A program made the translations under genes and the position numbers. Below are positions 33,809-44,984 of a stretch of 64,000 nucleotides of DNA, in pieces. How positions within the stretch are numbered: the first letter of the stretch is position 1; each line of letters begins with the position of its first letter. Origin of the DNA: Bubalus kerabau (Eukaryota > Chordata > Mammalia > Artiodactyla > Bovidae). The notes beneath the pieces were generated by a model that saw only the letters and a program-made list of their open reading frames with translations, was not told the DNA's origin and did no database searches. Location of the stretch: the NCBI RefSeq assembly GCF_029407905.1, contig NC_073637.1, positions 47,120,501 to 47,184,500 on the forward strand. The letters are read 5' to 3'.

Positions 33809-34175
33809 CATGCATAATCCATGTTGAAAGTATAACTATATATTAAAAAAACAAAAACAAAAAACTGAGGCAACTCTTACTCATCTTACATTGGAAAAGA
33901 GCCCTAATATATCCATGTGCTGAGAATTTATTTGTTCTTAAAAGTTTGTTTGGCCAAGAGTTGATATGAGATTTAGACAACTTTTTCACTCAAAAGAAAT
34001 GGAGGAGCTACCATCTCACCAGGAATCTAAAGCCAAGGTATTGTTAAAGTCAAAGCCTGTGGCCACCAGACCCTAAAATAGACATCTTCTCTTACCAAAA
34101 TGTGTGTCTAAATAAGACAATAATTTAGCACTTCTGTCAAACAAAAGATAATATTTTAACTATTTTTTTAAATTT
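33809..34175. other. No recognised feature
   Basis: Intergenic; short A-rich tract at 33844-33864. Confidence 0.45.
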
Positions 34176-34324
34176 AAAATTAAAATGCTTTGGGAATTTC
34201 CTAGGGGTCCAGTGATTAGGACTCTGTGCTTTCACTGCTGAGGGCCAGTGTTTGATCTCTGGTCAGGGAACTAAGGTCTCAGAAGTCATGAGGCAGCCAA
34301 AAAAGAAAAAAATTAAAATGCTTT
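34176..34324 (+). mobile_element. CHR-2-type SINE, short form, with 16-bp TSD
   Basis: GGAATTTCCTAGGGGTCCAG head to AGTCATGAGGCAGCCAAAAA. Exact repeats AAAATTAAAATGCTTT at 34176-34191 and 34309-34324. Confidence 0.93.
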
Positions 34325-34379
34325 ACTAATACTTAAAATAGGTTGACACTAGTTCATACATTTTATATGCTAAATAGGG

Positions 34380-34903
34380 TTCAGTTCAGTTGCTCAGTTG
34401 TGTCCTACTCTTTGCGACCCCATGAATTGCAGCACGCCAGGCCTCCCTTTCCATCACCAACTCCCGGAGTTCACCCAGACTCAAGTCCATTGAGTCGGTG
34501 ATGCCATCCAGCCATCTCATCCTCTGTCATCCCCTTTTCCTCTTGCCCCAATCCCTCCCAGCATCAGAGTCTTTTCCAATGAGTCAACTCTTCGCATGAG
34601 GTGACCAAAGTACTGGAATTTCAGCTCCAGCATCATTCCTTCCAAAGAACACCCAGGGCTGATCTCCTTTAGAATGGACTGGTTGGATCTCCTTGCAGTC
34701 CAAGGGACTCTCAAGAGTCTTCTCCAGCACCACAGTTCAAAAGCATCAATTCTTCAGTGCTCAGCTTTCTTCACAGTCCAACTCTCTCATCCATACACAA
34801 CCACTGGAAAAACCATAGCCTTGACTAGATGGACCTTGGTTGGCAAAGTAATGTCTCTGCTTTTCAATATGCTATCTAGGTTGGTCATAACTTTTCTTCC
34901 AAG
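34380..34903 (-). mobile_element. BovB LINE, 3' fragment
   Basis: GGTTCAGTTCAGTTGCTCAG at left to TAACTTTTCTTCCAAGG at right. Minus-strand frames broken. Confidence 0.93.
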
Positions 34904-35005
34904 GGTATGTATGTTCAAAAATTGAGACAACTGTTAAACAGCCTAAAAGTATCAAATCTTTATTCAATTGCTGTTATATATTTTATATACTTATGTATGT
35001 AAATA

Positions 35006-35671
35006 AATGAGTTTAGAGATAGAGAGATCAGTCACTCAGTCGCATCCGACTCTTTGCGACCCCATGAATCGCAGCACGCCAGGCCTCCCTGTCCAACACC
35101 AACTCCCGGAGTTCACTGAGACTCACATCCATCGAGTCAGTGATGCCATCCAGCCATCTCATCCTCTGTTGTCCCCTTCTCTTCTTGCCCCCAATCCCTC
35201 CCAGCATCAGAGTCTTTTCCAATGAGTCAACTCTTCGCACGAGGTGGCCAAAGTACTGGAGTTTCAGCTTTAGCATCATTCCTTCCAAAGAAATCCCAGG
35301 GCTGATCGCCTTCAGAATGGACTGGTTGGATCTCCTTGCAGTCCAAGGAATTCTCAAGAGTCTTCTCCAATACCACAGTTCAAAAACATCAATTCTTCGG
35401 TGCTCAGCCTTCTTCACAGTCCAACTCTCACATCCATACATGACCACAGGAAAAACCATAGCCTTGACTAGACGGACCTTTGTTGGCAAAGTAATGTCTC
35501 TGCTTTTGAATATGCTATCTAGGTTGGTCATAACTTTCCTTCCAAGGAGTAAGCGTCTTTTAATTTCATGGCTGCAGTCACCATCTGCAGTGATTTTGGA
35601 GCCCAGGAAAATAAAGTCTGACACTGTTTCCACTGTTTCCCCATCTATTTCCCATGAAGTGAATGAGTTTA
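35006..35671 (-). mobile_element. BovB LINE 3' fragment, open for 201 codons, 10-bp TSD
   Basis: Element at about 35028-35661. The minus strand is open over 35028-35633: METVSDFIFLGSKITADGDC, NLDSIFKSRDITLPTKVRLV, and the C-terminal RRGQQRMRWLDGITDSMDVS. This is the part of the BovB protein after the reverse-transcriptase core, with no RT active site, so it is not a functional gene. Flanking repeats AATGAGTTTA at 35006-35015 and 35662-35671. Its intactness suggests a young insertion. Confidence 0.92.
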
Positions 35672-36435
35672 CTGCACTTTAAAAAATTTCCATACAAAAA
35701 CTGCAGTGTATTCAGCAAGATGGCATACTTAAAAATCAATAGCAAATAGAATTTCATAAAAAGGCAACGCAGCCCAGGATACTGATGCATCAGAACATCA
35801 TTGTGTCAGCTAAACTGTACCTTGACTCAGGATATCAGGCCTACTTAGGATGGTGCATTAAACTGAATACAGGGAATTCAACAACATCCTTCATCTAGAA
35901 TACCTCTCATAAATACATACCCAAGGATAAAGCTTGGATTGGGAGACATGAAAAATCAAAATGCCACATTATAGATACCTCTACCTCTTGTTAGGTTTAC
36001 AACAGTAACTCTCATAATTTCTGGCCAAAACTACTAGCCAGAGCCCTCCACTCCAATCATCTATAGAAAAATGACAGTCTTTTTAACAATTAATTCTTAG
36101 TTCTCATGATACTTTCAGGATTATCTAAGTCAGTTGAGTGTACAGTTATATCTTTAGTCATGAAAATGTTTGAATAAAAATTTAATGAGTTTATATGAAA
36201 TGCAAAATTTTTATTATTACAGTTTCTCTGCTATTGAAGATTGATTATACAACATTTTGGTTATATACATACATTTAATTAGTACATGACCTGTAAGGTT
36301 AGGCTTCACCCGAAATACATCCAGAACTAGGTGAAAAACATACCAGAAATTTTCAAATGCTGGTAAGATCAATTTTTATAGAACATATTGATAGAATACA
36401 AGAGTAAGTTATTGTCATTAATATTCATTCTCTAA
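35672..36435. other. No recognised feature
   Basis: AT-rich intergenic block of about 0.75 kb without recognised repeats. Confidence 0.45.
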
Positions 36436-36785
36436 CTCAGTATATAATTACCAAGTACCTGCTCTTTGCTATGCTCTATTCTAGGCACCAGAGATAAAGC
36501 TCTAAACAAAAATATTCCTCTCCATAAGCCTTACACTCTAGTGGAGAAGAGGAGAAACAAAATAAACAAAATATGTGCTATATATTGAAAATCTGTATCA
36601 TAAGTGCCATGGAGAAAATGCAGGAAAGAACAGGAGTGCTGGTGTGAGATTCAAGCTTAAACTCAGTTCTCAGGGAGGGCCTGCAAAGGTGACAACTGAC
36701 TTGAGACCCAAAGAGGGTGAGAAAGCAAGCCATGAAGACTTGACAAAAGAAGGCTCCAGAGAGAGGAACTTTTATTTACCTGTTT
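36436..36785 (-). mobile_element. L2 LINE (antisense)
   Basis: TTACCAAGTACCTGCTCTTT, TTCTAGGCACCAGAGATAAA, AGCCTTACACTCTAGTGGAG, then AGGGAGGGCCTGCAAAGGTG: the reverse complement of L2's 3' region. Confidence 0.65.
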
Positions 36786-36838
36786 CTCAGGGTACAGCCT
36801 AATACATGCTCACTCAAAAAAGCTGAAATTTCAAAATA

Positions 36839-36861
36839 CTATATATATATATATATATATT
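36839..36861. repeat. (TA)n microsatellite
   Basis: About 11 uninterrupted TA units. Confidence 0.9.
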
Positions 36862-37115
36862 CTAAAGATAATCACCTGTCTCCAAAACCCTGGACCCTTC
36901 TCCCATGAATACATTCAGCTGCCACCTGAAAAGCTGGATCACTTAGTAACAAACTTGAAGCATGATGTTGAGGATAGAACCTTCCATGATGATGACTTAG
37001 AATTCCAGATTCTGACATATGCAGAGATGCATATTCATACTTCATGTGTAAAGGCTGAATGGTGTATCTCAGACTAGAAAACCTTTCTAATGTCAGTTCC
37101 AGGGGTGATCAAAAA
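36862..37115. other. No recognised feature
   Basis: Short intergenic gap. Confidence 0.45.
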
Positions 37116-37207
37116 GCCAGGTCAATTTAGGACTTGATGAATGAGGGCTAAACTGATATAAGCCAGGTCAATTTAGGACTTGATGAATGAGGGCTAAACT
37201 GATATAA
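37116..37207 (+). repeat. Perfect 46-bp tandem duplication
   Basis: The 46-bp unit starting GCCAGGTCAATTTAGGACTT at 37116 is repeated without a mismatch at 37162-37207 (ending ACTGATATAA). Two copies only; no element boundary coincides with it. Confidence 0.97.
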
Positions 37208-37374
37208 GGCAATGGAATGACTGAAGCCCCGAGTCCAGAACCAGAATGAATGGACCAGAGCAATATTCAGGTAGTCTGGATAACTTTGCAGACCACAGTT
37301 GCTTCCCTTTTTCCCCCACTATGTAACTTTGGTCTAAGTTCTTACAGCTAAACTCGTGAGCCCTTGGTTGTGAC

Positions 37375-37390
37375 AAAAAAAAAAAAAAAA
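37375..37390 (+). repeat. Poly(A) run
   Basis: Sixteen A residues, no recognised element attached. Confidence 0.8.
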
Positions 37391-37453
37391 GTTCTAGAAG
37401 GTAACATCTAAAATAAGCAGTTTTGTGTGTTAAGCATTCTAAAATCTTTGAAA

Positions 37454-37732
37454 GGCTGCTGCTACTGCTGCTAAGTCGCTTTAGTCATGTCCCATTCTGT
37501 GCGACCCCATAGACAGCAGCCCACCAGGCTCCCCTATCCCTGGGATTCTCCAGGCAAGAACACTGGAGTGGGTTGCCATTTCCTTCTCCAATGCATGAAA
37601 GTGAAAAGTGAAAGTGAAGCCGCTCAGTCGTGTCTGACTTGCAGCGACCCCAGGGACTGCAGCCTACCAGGCTCCTCCGTCCACGGGATTTTCCAGGCAA
37701 GAGTACTGGAGTGGGGTGCCATTACCTTCTCT
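37454..37732 (-). mobile_element. BOV-A2 SINE
   Basis: Complete dimer on the minus strand (GCTGCTGCTACTGCTGCTAA end at left, GGTGCCATTACCTTCTC at right). Target-site duplication not clear. Confidence 0.92.
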
Positions 37733-37849
37733 GATATTTTGATATACTGGGTATTAGAACATGTGAACATATGAATCTGAGGGGAAAGAGTAATATTTTT
37801 GGTTATACAAAATTTGTAAAATCTGGGAGGACTAAGGGATCAACAACCA

Positions 37850-38090
37850 TGACGAACCTGGACTTTGCAGCCAGACTGAGGTTTACATACCAGCTTTCCC
37901 ACTTGATAGGTACATGACCCTGGGTGTTTCTTACGGTCTGTGTTTTGGCTCCCTTGTCTTTGAAATGTGACAATAATATCTACTCCATAGAGTCGTTACA
38001 ATGAGGATAAATTAGTTAATATTTGAAAAAAATGTTCAGAACACTGCCTGGCATATATTAAGCCTATATAAATGCTTTTAAAATAAAATA
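37850..38090 (+). mobile_element. MIR SINE
   Basis: GAACCTGGACTTTGCAGCCA, TTGATAGGTACATGACCCTG, GAGTCGTTACAATGAGGATA and AGAACACTGCCTGGCATATA match a nearly full-length MIR. Confidence 0.82.
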
Positions 38091-38118
38091 AAGTATAATT
38101 TAAGCTTCCTTTATAATA

Positions 38119-38330
38119 CTTCCCTAGTGGGTCGGACAGTAAAGTGTCTGTCTACAATGCAGGAGACCTGGGTTTGATCCCTGGGTCGGGAAGATCCCCT
38201 GGAGAAGGAAATGGCAACCCACTCCAGTACTCTTGCTTGGAAAATCCCATGGATGGAGAAGCCTGGTAGGCTACAGTCCACAGGGTTGCAAAGAGTTGGA
38301 CACAATTGAGCGACTTCACTTCACTTCACT
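38119..38330 (+). mobile_element. Bov-tA SINE
   Basis: ACTTCCCTAGTGGGTCGGAC head, TTTGATCCCTGGGTCGGGAA, Bov-A body ending CACTTCACTTCACTT. It lies just beyond the MAL2 3' end. Confidence 0.92.
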
Positions 38331-38553
38331 TATCATACTTTCAAGAGTTACTTCTTAAATCTTCACCAAAAATAAAAATAAAAAAGACTTGCTGGCAAAG
38401 ACTGTCTTTTACATAGAAATGTTTAAAGCAGAACTCTGATATATTATGAGTCTAGAAGCTCCAAATCTGTCAAGTTTATATCAAATCTTTAACTGAATTT
38501 CAAAGTGAATTGTATAAAAAACAGATGACCCCCAAAGATTATCAAATGAATAC

Positions 38554-38559
38554 TTTATT
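38554..38559 (-). terminator. MAL2: Poly(A) signal AATAAA for MAL2
   Basis: TTTATT on the plus strand is AATAAA on the minus strand. A second AATAAA lies at 38585-38590, about 30 bp earlier in the transcript. Cleavage is expected 10-30 nt beyond, near 38525-38545. No transcript data were used. Confidence 0.6.
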
Positions 38560-40104
38560 AGAGTCATAACACTTATAAAATAAATTTATTTTCATCATGG
38601 AGTTACCAGATTTTAAGACCAACCAACACTTTCTCATTTTTACGGCTAAGGTATACAAAGAAATTCTCAAATGCTATAATTTTTGTTCAGTGCTTTGTCA
38701 GTCAACTCCCAAATCTAGATCATGATTAATCTACAATTCTAAGTATTCACAGTTAAATGACTTCTAGGCTTGGTTCTTTATGATCGAGAAGCAATCCATT
38801 TATAAAAGTGCCACCAAGGCAGTTTCATGAAATCATTTAATTTAATGCCACCAAGCAGCATGGACCTGTTGTACCTTGGAAATAAAAATAGAATCTCACA
38901 ACTAAATCTAGCAGACTTTTAACAATTCCAGCCGGAATGGATGATATATCCTTATGGCACATTTATGACTTTGTAATAGACCATTTATAATACAGGTTTA
39001 AGTGTGTGGTATGGAACTGGAAAAACCAAGGAAGTTGGATTTTTATAGAAAAGCTATGATAAAGTCATAAGACTGGTTTCCTCTTGCCACATATTAAATA
39101 TACCTTTTATCTTTACAGTTACATCACAAACCAAACCCTAATAAGATTCCTCTTCCTAAGGGATTATTACATAAACAGCATTTGATCACTGAGCATTGAT
39201 TATGCTGCTCATTCAGGACTGTTCCATGTTCCACGAACTCTTAACTGCTCAACTTACACATGGCACTTGTAGGGGATGATTCAACCAAAATACAAAGGGC
39301 TGAAAGTATAAAACAATCAAAAGCCCTCTTTTCCCAGAGGTAGCCCTCTTGGGGCAAGAGATAAGTATCTCATTTGGACAGGTGGTATGAGCTGGGGCCT
39401 AACTCTAACTTGTTCTCAAGCCATTTTGGCACTTTGCCATGACCAGGGTCTCCGAGGTGGGTTAAAATACTTTTCTGTGCTCTTCAGCCAGAGATAGCTT
39501 TTGTGACCACTGTTGCTTGAAAACTGAGTCTATGTATTTCTCACCAGTGCAAAACAACATAGGACTATTCTCTAGATGAGAATCTACAACTTTAAGTTAC
39601 ATCTCATGTTCTGTGTGAATTAGAGTCATGTAAAAGAATTAGAAGTAAAAAGTTTACCCTTTGGAGAGCTCTATTGGGTAAAGCCTCAGATATCCACATA
39701 AAAATACTCATCTATTCATGCACAGGACAAACAACTGCTATTTGAAGCATAAATAAACCCAAAGTAAAACATCAGGCACTATATACCCATTTCAGGAGTG
39801 GCTTAGGGGTCTCTGGGGCTCTCGTTTTAAGAATGCCAGGTAAGCATTTTGCTCAGTTGTTAGGAAAACACTTAGGTGGATTAAGCCACTAGGGTTCACT
39901 TCATAAATTACTTTTTCTTGTACTCAAGACTCTGCTTGAATTAGCTTGAGATGCTATAGCCGCGTCAAGGGTACGTGTTTCACCATTAACCCAGAGGCAA
40001 CGTGATTACTGAATGAGACTAAACATTATGCGGCTTGTCGAATTCACTTTAGACCTTTGAGGATCAGTTCAATAAGATACAAAACCCATAACCAAGGTTT
40101 TAAA

Positions 40105-40335
40105 CCAGAGGTCATCAAACAACAGCCTGTAGCCCACAGGCCAAGTCCAGCCGGCTGCTGGTTTTTGTAAATAAAGATTTATTGGAACACACAGCTACGC
40201 TCACTCATTTCATATTGTCTGTGGCTGTTTTCATAGTAACAGCAGAGGTGAGTACTTGTGACAGAGACTGTGTGGCTCACAAAGCCTAAAATATTTACTA
40301 TCTGTACATTTAGAGAAAAAGAATGCTGATCTCCA
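40105..40335 (+). mobile_element. hAT-Charlie-type MITE inside the MAL2 3' UTR
   Basis: CAGAGGTCATCAAACAACAG at one end, GGCCAAGTCCAGCCGGCTGC and AATAAAGATTTATTGGAACA inside, AGCCTAAAATATTTACTATC near the other end: a well-known MER-type non-autonomous hAT element. Exact subfamily not assigned. Old copy, exonised in the terminal exon of MAL2. Confidence 0.75.
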
Positions 40336-40747
40336 TTTTACACTAAAACACAGAGTTCAGTGGGAATCTTATTTTAAATGTGTTTTTCTTTGGGAGTTTT
40401 AGTTACCTATTAAAATTAAGGTTCAGGTGATTTGGCAACTAAATACAAGAGATACCCCTTTTTCATGAATGACGTCTATGTATTTTATAGATGTAAAGGG
40501 AAATTTTTTTTTAAATGAGAAAAAAAAAGAGAGATAAATGTAAAACTAAAGGCCATTTCTCTGTTTAACATCATAATAAAATTTCCATCCATGAAATGAA
40601 CCAAACTTATACTTAGATTCTCTCCATATACCAAACAAATTATTTTGGGGATATTGCTATATCTGAACAAAACGGTACCCAAATTGATCAAGACATAAAA
40701 AGTACACAAATGAAACTAACACACAAGCAGTTCATCTTTAAGGAGTG

Positions 40748-40819
40748 TTACGGTCGCCATCTTCGTAAAGCCAGCCCCAAACTGCAACCATAACAAGCTG
40801 TCGTCACAAAGGCAAAAAT
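40748..40819 (-). CDS. MAL2: MAL2 exon 4, terminal coding part (TM4, C-terminus, stop)
   Basis: Too short to stand out as an ORF. After a pyrimidine-rich tract and CTTAG, the minus strand reads ATT TTT GCC and translates to IFAFVTTACYGCSLGLALRR followed by WRP and TAA at 40748-40750. This is the conserved MAL2 C-terminus: the fourth membrane span followed by a short basic cytosolic tail. The 72 bp give 23 codons plus stop; with exons 2 and 3 this makes 132 residues, so exon 1 should supply 44 to reach the usual 176. The one difference from human I can recall is Val for Met in FVTT. The exon continues into the 3' UTR. Confidence 0.95.
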   Translation of the reverse strand: MFAFVTTACYGCSLGLALRRWRP

Positions 40820-41339
40820 CTAAGAAAGAAGAAACAAAATTCTTATCAGATTTATAACACTGACTTCAAGAAATCATTTGTCCAAAGGAACAACTGTCTG
40901 AAAACTGATCAGCCTCCTTAAAGATACTTTAACACTTAAGAAAACTAAATCACTAAGATGATTTAGATTCATCTTTTTTTTTTTCCTTGGGTGACTTTAT
41001 GCCCTCATACCATTAACCCCTTCTTTTAAACATTCTAGCCCCTAATAATGGGACATCATTTGTGGACAGCCTTAGGTTGAGCTTTTGTTCACACAGTAGA
41101 CTCACTTGTTAGGCACTGGTGAGACCCCTAACATGGTGCATATTCAAAACTTCATGATGAGATGTCTACCTGCACAGTGATCTCACAGCCACACACAGTG
41201 CAGCTCTCAGGGCCCGAGGATGGAGCAGATTATTTCTGTGACAATGGAAGTGACTGTAGAGCTAAACAGAGAAAACCCACAGGAATGAATCATCAGGTTG
41301 GCGTGGGAGATAGTTCTCAAATGTGCATGAGTTCTGAAT

Positions 41340-41490
41340 TACTGTCCTTCGTATTCAAAAAGGATTTTTTTAGCATCAACTATGTGTGCATCGGTACGTT
41401 TGGTACATACAAACAAGTAACAGGTATTGTCCTCATCCTTCTGGGGTTTATAATCCACAGAAAACTCCCCAAACCATCAAATATGTTAAA
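41340..41490 (-). mobile_element. Possible L2 fragment
   Basis: AGCATCAACTATGTGTGCAT and TATTGTCCTCATCCTTCTGG resemble the reverse complement of the L2 3' end. The 167-codon plus-strand frame across 41162-41665 overlaps it and is not a gene. Confidence 0.35.
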
Positions 41491-41663
41491 ACATTATGAT
41501 GTAGCACAGGAATCCTTTTACCAGGAAACCAGAGCTCTGAGAAGGAATATCAGATCCACCTACGAAACATTTTTACAGTGTAATTACCATGCTGCTACTT
41601 TCCCCACCCTTCTTCCACTGGTTGTCTCTCAGATACAGCTCTCTTTTTTAAGGAAACTTTCCT

Positions 41664-41768
41664 AGCATGCAGTTGCTTTCCAATGCTGTGTTAGTTTCTA
41701 GCGCACAGCAAAGTGAATCAGGAATACATTCACATACATATCTTACATCTCTCATCTAGACATTTCTT
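41664..41768 (-). mobile_element. L1 3' UTR fragment (antisense)
   Basis: GTTGCTTTCCAATGCTGTGT, TAGTTTCTAGCGCACAGCAA and AGTGAATCAGGAATACATTC are the reverse complement of a ruminant L1 3' end. Confidence 0.75.
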
Positions 41769-42688
41769 TTCTGTTGAAAGAGAAAGACTTTATTTTAAAG
41801 TACAAATGTGAATATTTAATTAGAACATGAAAAGACATCACAACCGCCACGAATTCTGAAAAGCTGACCAATGTCACAAACATTCCAAATCTAAAACAAC
41901 AACAACTTTGTTTTACTATCTGCCTGATAACATCTTACTTCTGAGGACCCACTTTCTTTGCTATCCTTTCACAAGACTATTTCAGAAGACAATAGCATGA
42001 GAGAGATTTTGTAATCTTGGATAAAATCCACTGTTTCTTCTTTGATGACTGATTAAAATTTGTTTTGTTTTGTTTCGATAACAACAAAAGTTTCTTTCGG
42101 TTTTATACATATTTGTAGTAACATGCAAACTGTGCAGGTTTGTCAAATTTGGGAAACTATCATATTTCATACATGATTTATAAAATTTCATGATATTTCA
42201 AAATTTCTTGAGGAATGATACTCTTAAACCATAAATCTCAAAGTGTAAATCTTACTGCACTTTGAATTGCTCACGTGTAGTTACAATTGTCCTCCATGTC
42301 TTCCTAGTACTGGCACATGATGAAATTTACATTACCCCCATTGAATTCTGGGGGCCTTTATGCATGTGGTTCCCTTAGTTCTATTTATAATACTGCTCTA
42401 ATGTTTGCACGGAATTTCTGATAAGTTCTATTTCAAATGATTCTCATAAAAAAAAAAAAGCCTGGTGCATTTTTTATTTTATGTCAAGTATACAACTGCC
42501 AGGAGGGAGTTTCTGTTTTGACCGGGAGTCCACTTACATTTTTGTGCATCAGTTGATCTGATCTGCAAGGTGCTTCCCCTTGTTGTGAGTCCGCTCATCA
42601 GCTCAGTGGATTTCCCTTGCCACTCTGGGCTGACTGGTCCCTGCATGAATGACTACTTTTGATATCTATTACTAGTGAAAAGGAGTTC

Positions 42689-42903
42689 TCTCTCTAAGGC
42701 AGAGGCCACCAACCTCCAGGATCTAATGCCTGATGATCTGAGGTGGAACTGATGATAATAGAAATAATAGAAATAAAGTGCACAATGAATGTGATGTGCT
42801 TGAATCATCCTGAGACCATCCCCCTGCACCCCTGGGCCGTGAAAATATTGTCTTCCACAGAACTAGTCCCTAGTGCCAGAAAGGCTGGAGACTGACTGCT
42901 GCT
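42689..42903 (+). mobile_element. hAT-type MITE in MAL2 intron 3
   Basis: Terminal inverted repeats CAGAGGCCACCAACCTCCAG and GGCTGGAGACTGACTG, with GATCTAATGCCTGATGATCT and GAATGTGATGTGCTTGAATC inside. Family name not assigned. Confidence 0.7.
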
Positions 42904-43219
42904 CTAAGGTATACTGAAATGAAAAGTGAGGGACTCAATAGAATGTCACAAATGAATGGCTCATACATTTAAGTGTTATTAAAACTCAGAAACTAAAGAT
43001 TTACGTGTATGGGTAAAATGGGGGCTAATGCAGAACTTAAAGCATGGAGAAGTTTACTAAGGCAGCTTCACTTAGGCAGAAAAAGGGAATGACAAATCTG
43101 TGTCTGTCACAAAGACCACGTCTGAAGCTACATGGAGTAGAAAGCACAATTAATTCTTTTCACAAAGCAGACTTTGTTGCGCAAGGCCAACCACTAGCAC
43201 TCATGTAGGTACGGTCTTA

Positions 43220-43355
43220 TATAAATGTCAACCTCCTGGTGCTTCAGTTTCATCATCCACAGCACTGGGGTAATGACAGTACTTGGCTTGGTTCATAAGG
43301 TTAACTGTACACATAAACAGCTATTATATGTTTAATGCTGCTGGCTATTATTAAA
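43220..43355 (+). mobile_element. MIR SINE
   Basis: CTTCAGTTTCATCATCCACA, CTTGGTTCATAAGGTTAACT and the end CTGCTGGCTATTATTA match MIR. Confidence 0.65.
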
Positions 43356-43440
43356 GAAAACTATTGTTGCCAGAGGAGTTTCTTAGAGACCTTGATGGGG
43401 GAGGGGAAGCTTGGGTAAACCGTGTTCACCCCACACTTAC

Positions 43441-43596
43441 TGTGGCCGCCACGTTTATGTTATACTGGTTATCGCTCAGGAGTGGCTGCACGGTCATGGT
43501 TCTGTTGCAGCGTAGGTCGTGCAGCGACGTGGTGGCTGCCTCCAGCAAAAAGGCTCCAAAGTAGAATACAAAGACTGTAAAATGGTATGCGAAGTC
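43441..43596 (-). CDS. MAL2: MAL2 exon 3 (TM3 and second extracellular loop)
   Basis: This 156-bp exon encodes 52 residues, beginning DFAYHFTVFVFYFGAFLLEA (TM3) and ending SDNQYNINVAAT. The loop after TM3 holds a CNRT sequon, matching the N-glycosylation site expected in MAL2 (CNTT in human by recall). The acceptor is TCTTTCAG just before GAC at 43596; the donor is GTAAGT after ACA at 43441. Phase 0 on both sides, so it joins in frame to exon 2 (12.0 kb upstream on the minus strand) and exon 4 (2.6 kb downstream). No stop or frameshift is present. The open frame continuing into the intron past VAAT is read-through, not coding. Confidence 0.96.
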
Positions 43597-44244
43597 CTGA
43601 AAGAGGATGGAAAAGAAAGTCATCTGCCAGTAAAGACAATAAGCTTTTCCAAGAGTTTCTTATTTCGAACCAAGTTTAGGTTCAGTCTTGAAACAGTCTT
43701 GAACCACATTGGCCATTTCTTTTGGCTCCCTTAGCAATGTCAAGCTGTTAGAATCCCAAGGAAAATCAACCAACTCGTTGTAATTGGCACAGTGGCAAAC
43801 CTTTGGATAGACTGAATTTTATAAAATACATAATTCAGTTTAGATAAGGCACCACAGAATTCCTGTCCTTAAAATTCAAGTAAAACAGCATTAAATTATA
43901 TCTTGTTAGAGTAATTATATAACTATATACAATAACATATACACAGATTTCATAATTAAGTTTTTATTTTTGAGCAGTTTTTATTTTTATTCATTAGATT
44001 GCCATTCCATACACTGAAAGATATAGAATACCTATGAAATCATTGAATTCAATACCATATCTCTAGACATTTTAAAAAACAAAATAAATATATACTTCTA
44101 CAAAAAGTAGAGGAAGTTTTCATGCAAAACTCAACAGTTATTAAGTTATTTTATCTGTCACTGGCATTAATGTGACACGTAACTATTAAAATTCACATTG
44201 TCTAACCTGACTCAATGTACCATCAGCACACTGCTGTGTATTTT

Positions 44245-44478
44245 TATTAACAATTTCTATAGCAGACACTTCACATTTATTATTAATCACCCTAACAACC
44301 ACCATTTATTATTTCCATTTAACAAACAAGGAATTTCCTCTTCTTTTTTTGGTGAAGTGATGAAATGACTGTCCCAAAGCCCCACAAAGCTGAACTTTTG
44401 AAGGGAGACCTCAAACCTACACCAGTCTGTCTGATTCCAAAGTCCATTTGCTTTCTTCTCTATCAAACTGTTCTTGAT
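44245..44478 (-). mobile_element. MIR SINE (antisense)
   Basis: ATTATTTCCATTTAACAAAC, GTGAAGTGATGAAATGACTG and GTCTGATTCCAAAGTCCATT follow a full-length MIR in reverse. Confidence 0.75.
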
Positions 44479-44491
44479 ACAACTATAGTAC

Positions 44492-44515
44492 AAAAAAAAA
44501 AAAAAAAAAAAAAAA
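44492..44515 (+). repeat. Poly(A) run (24)
   Basis: 24 uninterrupted A residues immediately after the MIR. Confidence 0.9.
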
Positions 44516-44984
44516 GAACACTGCATGGCTTTTATGTAAATGCCCATTCAGCAAGCAAAACTGTCCAGAGAAATTGTTTTTATTCTCCCTAGAATAATAA
44601 GGACGAAGTTAACTAACTAGGAGTGAGAATAACCAAAGTACAATGCTAAAAATGCTTTCTACTTAACACTTCTAATTTATAAATTGACCCACCAATGCCT
44701 TCAAAAGATGTAAGAAAAAAGTTATATAATATACTAGCCACATGTCTAATCTATAGGAAAAATGCTTAAACATTTACATATATAAATGTTCACTGATGAA
44801 GGTCAAAATCCAATGTCACTACTTTGAGAGATAAAATGCAATAGTTGGGTCTTACTTAAGGTAGTAATAAAGACTGAGAGAAAAATACATTTCAGACCAT
44901 TCAGACTCATCTAATTTATCAAAGGGGACTCTCAGAAATGGCTCATTTCATCCTAAAAGGAATGGGAAGAGTTGGGTGACATGG

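Larger units (their letters stand above)
38535..40747 (-). other. MAL2: MAL2 3' untranslated region
   Basis: From the stop codon at 40748 the transcript should continue leftwards about 2.2 kb to the first good poly(A) signal at 38554-38559. That length fits a MAL2 mRNA of about 2.8 kb. The stretch contains almost no lineage-specific SINE or BovB insertions, unlike both flanks (a SINE ends at 38330, the next repeats are in intron 3), as expected for exonic sequence under constraint. It does contain an old hAT-type MITE at 40105-40335. The exact 3' end is inferred. Confidence 0.75.
40820..43440 (-). other. MAL2: MAL2 intron 3
   Basis: Spans the GTAAGT donor after exon 3 and the TTCTTTCTTAG acceptor before exon 4 (2,621 bp). 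It holds a possible L2 fragment (41340-41490), an L1 3' end (41664-41768), a hAT-type MITE (42689-42903) and a MIR (43220-43355). In 40835-41340 and 41770-42685 I see nothing recognisable. Confidence 0.9.

Noticed and set aside
37116..37207. 46-bp repeat considered as a CRISPR-like or satellite array
   Set aside because: Only two head-to-tail copies without spacers; genome is mammalian.
41162..41665. 167-codon plus-strand open frame in MAL2 intron 3
   Set aside because: No domain, no splice context on that strand, overlaps a probable L2 fragment and the start of an L1 fragment; antisense to MAL2. Chance frame.
43426..43440. In-frame extension of MAL2 exon 3 beyond VAAT
   Set aside because: GTAAGT donor follows ACA exactly and exon 4 joins in phase; the extension is intron read-through.
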